From: Allopusillimonas sp008369125
GTDB lineage: Bacteria; Pseudomonadota; Gammaproteobacteria; Burkholderiales; Burkholderiaceae_B
Direction: 5' to 3'
Assembly (NCBI RefSeq): GCF_008369125.1
Contig: NZ_VOAY01000001.1
Coordinates: forward strand, 1,860,001 to 1,924,000
DNA: 64,000 bases
Shown: positions 61,382 to 64,000 of the stretch, piece after piece
How positions within the stretch are numbered: position 1 is the stretch's first letter
How the letters are laid out: every line of letters starts with the position of its first letter
Program-made: the position numbers and the translations under genes
Notes under the pieces: generated by a model
What the model was told of the DNA's origin: nothing
The model's database searches: none
The model's input: the letters and a program-made list of their open reading frames with translations, nothing else

Positions 61382-62056
61382 CTACAGTTTGTCTTTAAGC
61401 CAATGCCCAAGCTTTGAGGCTTTGGTATCAAGATAGCTTTCGTTATAAGGGTTGCGGTTGACGCGCAGCGGGATGCGTTCTGCGACCTTAATGCCGATTT
61501 TTTCCATCGCAGCCACCTTGCGCGGGTTGTTGGTCATTAAACGCAGCGATGTAATACCGCAATGGTCGAGCATGGGGCGCGCCAGGTCGTAACGTCGCAT
61601 ATCGGCCGGAAAGCCCAGACGCTCATTAGCCTCAACCGTGTCAGCGCCTTGGTCCTGCAATTGATATGCGCGTATCTTGTTCACCAGACCAATGCCGCGG
61701 CCCTCTTGACGCAAATACAGCAACGCCCCCCGCCCTTCTTGCGCAATGGCCTGCATGGCAGTCTGCAACTGCGCGCCGCAGTCGCAACGCTGGCTAAACA
61801 GCGCATCGCCTGTCAAACATTCAGAATGCACGCGCGTCAGCACCGACTCACCGTTGCTGACATCACCCAGCGTAAGCAGCAAATGCTCTTTAGCCGTGGC
61901 GGGGTCAACAAAAATATGGATCTGGAAAACGGCCCATGGTGTTGGAAGCTTGCTGCTGGCAATGTAGTCGAGACTATAAGCTGCAGCCATATCGCTGGCA
62001 GCAGCAGGCAGTTGGTGGTTGGAAAGATGAGAATCTTTGCCAGAAGTCGGCGGCAT
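61382..62056 (-). CDS. ribA: GTP cyclohydrolase II
   Basis: RibA opens the ring of GTP, the first step of riboflavin synthesis. From ATG 62056 it has 224 residues, with zinc cysteines in TGDALFSQRCDCGAQL, the GTP site VLTRVHSECLTG and the active-site pattern LYLRQEGRGIGLVNKIRAYQ. GAGG lies seven bases before the start; the upstream frame to 62092 is not needed. The 3' end is repeated downstream (61274-61381). Confidence 0.96.
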   Translation of the reverse strand: MPPTSGKDSHLSNHQLPAAASDMAAAYSLDYIASSKLPTPWAVFQIHIFVDPATAKEHLLLTLGDVSNGESVLTRVHSECLTGDALFSQRCDCGAQLQTAMQAIAQEGRGALLYLRQEGRGIGLVNKIRAYQLQDQGADTVEANERLGFPADMRRYDLARPMLDHCGITSLRLMTNNPRKVAAMEKIGIKVAERIPLRVNRNPYNESYLDTKASKLGHWLKDKL

Positions 62057-62231
62057 AAACAACCTCAAATGGAAAGCACGCAAGCTTAACACTGTGCGTG
62101 CCTGTATGCGTCGCCCAATGGCGATGCCCCATAATACTTCCTGCTTGCCCAGCCGACCCGTAAAACCCTGAAAACAACGCGTTCGAGTTAGTTACACCGA
62201 TGGCCTCTGCATGAAAGAAGAGGCCATCAGC

Positions 62232-62936
62232 TTAAACTTTTACGCCCAGGTATTTCTGAATCGTGTCCGTATCACCTTGCAGCTGCGCCGGTGTACCTTC
62301 ATACACCATATTGCCATTATTAATAATGTAACAGCGGTCCGCGAGCGACAACGCCGCCCTGACATTCTGTTCTACCAAAATAATCGTATGACCACTTTTT
62401 GCCAGTTTGCGACACACCTCGATCAAATCTTGCACAATCAGGGGTGCCAACCCTTCAAAAGGCTCATCCAGCATAATAATGTTGGCATTGCGAATCATGG
62501 CCCGTGCAATGGCCACCATTTGCTGCTCCCCACCTGAAAGCTGTTTGCCCTTGTTGCGCCGCCGCTCGGCCAGCCTTGGAAACGTCTCATAAATCTCTTC
62601 AAGCGTACGAGCAGGCTTGGCCGTCATCGCAGCCAGTTGCAGGTTCTCCTGAACAGTAATTTGCCCGAACACGCGCCGTTCCTCTGGCACGAGCTGGATG
62701 CCGCGACGAGCAAGTTGAAACGGCGGCAGCTTCTGCACTTGCGTACCCTGATGCCGGATCACGCCGCTCTTGGGTTGAATCATGCCCATCAGGGTTTTCA
62801 GTGTCGTGCTCTTGCCTGCGCCGTTGCGACCCAGCAATGCCACCACCTCGTTTTCTTCTACACGCATGGAGACATCAAACAGAATATGTGAGTCACCGTA
62901 GAAGCTATTGATTTTTTCGACTTCAAGCAGACTCAT
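62232..62936 (-). CDS. livF: Branched-chain amino acid ABC transporter ATP-binding protein LivF
   Basis: A 234-residue ABC ATPase of the high-affinity leucine, isoleucine and valine import system (or a relative for other amides). Walker A is ALLGRNGAGKST, the signature QLSGGEQQM, Walker B IIMLDEPFEGLAP. It begins MSLLEVEKINSFYG at 62936; the open frame extends upstream without support. It overlaps the LivMG gene by 14 bases. Confidence 0.94.
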   Translation of the reverse strand: MSLLEVEKINSFYGDSHILFDVSMRVEENEVVALLGRNGAGKSTTLKTLMGMIQPKSGVIRHQGTQVQKLPPFQLARRGIQLVPEERRVFGQITVQENLQLAAMTAKPARTLEEIYETFPRLAERRRNKGKQLSGGEQQMVAIARAMIRNANIIMLDEPFEGLAPLIVQDLIEVCRKLAKSGHTIILVEQNVRAALSLADRCYIINNGNMVYEGTPAQLQGDTDTIQKYLGVKV

Positions 62937-64000
62937 GGTCGTCCATCCCTCCGAGATAGGCAGACTGCACTGCCGGGTTGGTCCGGATCTCGTCCGGTGT
63001 GCCTTCGGCAAGCTTGCGTCCTTCGTACAGCACAGTGATGCGTTCAGCCAGCTCAAACATGGCATCCATGTCATGCTCGACAATTACCATACTGCGTCCT
63101 TTACGTATCGATTTAAGCAAGGCCACAACGTGCACCCGCTCTTCAGGTCCCAGCCCAGCCAGCGGCTCATCAAACAGCAGCACATTGGCCCCCGTTGACA
63201 GCGCAAGCCCAATCTCCAGTCGCCGTTTTTCTCCGTATGAAAGCTCGGAAACTACTGAGTCTGCCTGCCTGCTCAGATCAACGAGTTCTATGGCGGCATT
63301 GACCTGCTCATCCATTCCTTGTGCGTCATGCAGCCCGCGCAACATGTCAAGGCGAAATTTTCCACGCTGGCGCGCAAGCACGGCGATCATCACGTTCTGC
63401 CTGACTGACAGCGCCTCGAACAACTGGTTGATCTGATAGCTTTTGCTCATGCCGAGCTGACACACAGCCGTCACACCGATACCGGTAATTTCCTGCCCAC
63501 GAAAAAACACCTGGCCAGACGTCGTAGCGAGATCGCCGGCAAGCATGGCGAAAAACGTAGACTTGCCTGCGCCGTTAGGCCCGATCACACCACGCATTTC
63601 ACCTTCGGAAAGCGAAAACGTCACATCACTCACTGCAGTCAAACCGCCATACTGTTTGGTAATGCCCCGCGCTTCCAGCACCGGCATGCCGCGACGGCTA
63701 CCATCGATGGGCGGCACGATATCAAGTTGAGCAATCGCCTGTGTATCTGCCTCGTAGTCTACGATTTGTTTCCGCGAGTTGCGGCGTCGCATCCAATCAA
63801 GAATACCCCCGGCAACACCATGTCGAAATACCGTCACAAGCACAACAAACACAATGCCCAGTATCAGCTTCCAGTACGCACCAATATTGGCCACTTGCTG
63901 CAGACCTTCGTACAGATAAAGCCAGATCGTGGCACCCAGCAGAGCCCCCAACAGCGTGCCAGCGCCGCCCATGACCGTCTGAATCACTAATTGTGCTGAG
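62923..64000 (-). CDS. Fused LivM permease - LivG ATPase (C-terminal part only)
   Basis: The frame runs off the right edge, so the N-terminus is missing. The visible part starts in the last membrane segments of a LivM permease (SAQLVIQTVMGGAGTLLGAL, WKLILGIVFVVLVTVF), then a charged linker (RRRNSRKQIVDYEADTQAIA) and a complete LivG ATPase: GPNGAGKSTFFAML (Walker A), ELSYGEKRRLEIGLAL (signature) and VLLFDEPLAGLGPEE (Walker B). No stop or start separates the two, so one polypeptide is predicted. Permease-ATPase fusions occur in some betaproteobacterial amino acid or urea-type uptake systems. Overlaps livF by 14 bases. Confidence 0.9.
   Translation of the reverse strand, partial: SAQLVIQTVMGGAGTLLGALLGATIWLYLYEGLQQVANIGAYWKLILGIVFVVLVTVFRHGVAGGILDWMRRRNSRKQIVDYEADTQAIAQLDIVPPIDGSRRGMPVLEARGITKQYGGLTAVSDVTFSLSEGEMRGVIGPNGAGKSTFFAMLAGDLATTSGQVFFRGQEITGIGVTAVCQLGMSKSYQINQLFEALSVRQNVMIAVLARQRGKFRLDMLRGLHDAQGMDEQVNAAIELVDLSRQADSVVSELSYGEKRRLEIGLALSTGANVLLFDEPLAGLGPEERVHVVALLKSIRKGRSMVIVEHDMDAMFELAERITVLYEGRKLAEGTPDEIRTNPAVQSAYLGGMDDHESA

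Noticed and set aside
61137..61436. 99-codon plus-strand frame with repeated LSLSQRPILAALV
   Set aside because: It is the reverse reading of the ribA 3' end repeats and overlaps ribA.
1..64000. tRNA, rRNA, CRISPR, insertion sequence or prophage
   Set aside because: Intergenic regions were read for T-loop patterns, regular direct repeats with spacers and transposase motifs; apart from the tmRNA none was found.

Overview
This window looks like chromosomal DNA of a betaproteobacterium of the order Burkholderiales, most likely an Alcaligenaceae member related to Bordetella, Advenella or Pusillimonas. The main evidence is the gene order gyrA-serC-pheA-hisC-tyrA-aroA-cmk-rpsA-ihfB-lapA-lapB-hldA-hldD, the short OmpA-like protein beside gyrA, a heptose kinase without the fused nucleotidyltransferase, and a tmRNA whose tag reads ANDERFALAA. 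Nearly everything is housekeeping. I see no prophage, insertion sequence, CRISPR array, tRNA or rRNA gene. The genus call is an inference.

Left part (1-16000): the 5' end of a cbb3 oxidase operon (a degenerate ccoI, then ccoS and ccoN) runs off the left edge behind a strong FNR box. Then come aceA, queF, an acpS-nagZ-uvrC-pgsA-MFS cluster, ohr with its regulator ohrR, orn, a CAAX-type M48 protease, rsgA, a Nudix hydrolase and rplS.

Middle (16000-41000): a 1-Cys peroxiredoxin, an acyl-CoA dehydrogenase with etfBA, a histone-deacetylase-like hydrolase divergent from a membrane-bound lytic transglycosylase, cysM, a repeat-bearing ComEA-like protein, and then a long minus-strand block. That block carries LPS heptose synthesis and LPS-assembly control (lapAB, hldA, hldD), translation and nucleoid genes (rpsA, ihfB), cmk, aromatic amino acid and serine synthesis (aroA, tyrA, hisC, pheA, serC) and gyrA. 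Many genes overlap by 1 to 8 bases, so the block is probably coupled in translation.

Right part (41000-64000): ompA, ubiG, gph, an AI-2E-type transporter, a LOG-family protein, a phosphoketolase, a TAXI-TRAP transporter with its DUF1850 partner, an AGCS amino acid symporter, two small domain-of-unknown-function proteins, a glycosyltransferase, ssrA, a LysR-azoreductase pair, ribA and the end of a branched-chain amino acid ABC operon with a fused LivM-LivG protein that runs off the right edge.

The most unusual points are: (1) a CcoI copper P-type ATPase that kept its membrane segments and CPC motif but lost every cytoplasmic domain, under a textbook FNR promoter that would give a leaderless mRNA; (2) tandem duplications of the 3' ends of two unrelated genes, ribA (54-bp period with repeated in-frame UAG codons) and ohr (94-bp offset, coding differences all synonymous); (3) a ComEA-like protein with a long 9-bp-period repeat; (4) a small single-pass membrane protein behind a LexA-like box and overlapping the rplS promoter.
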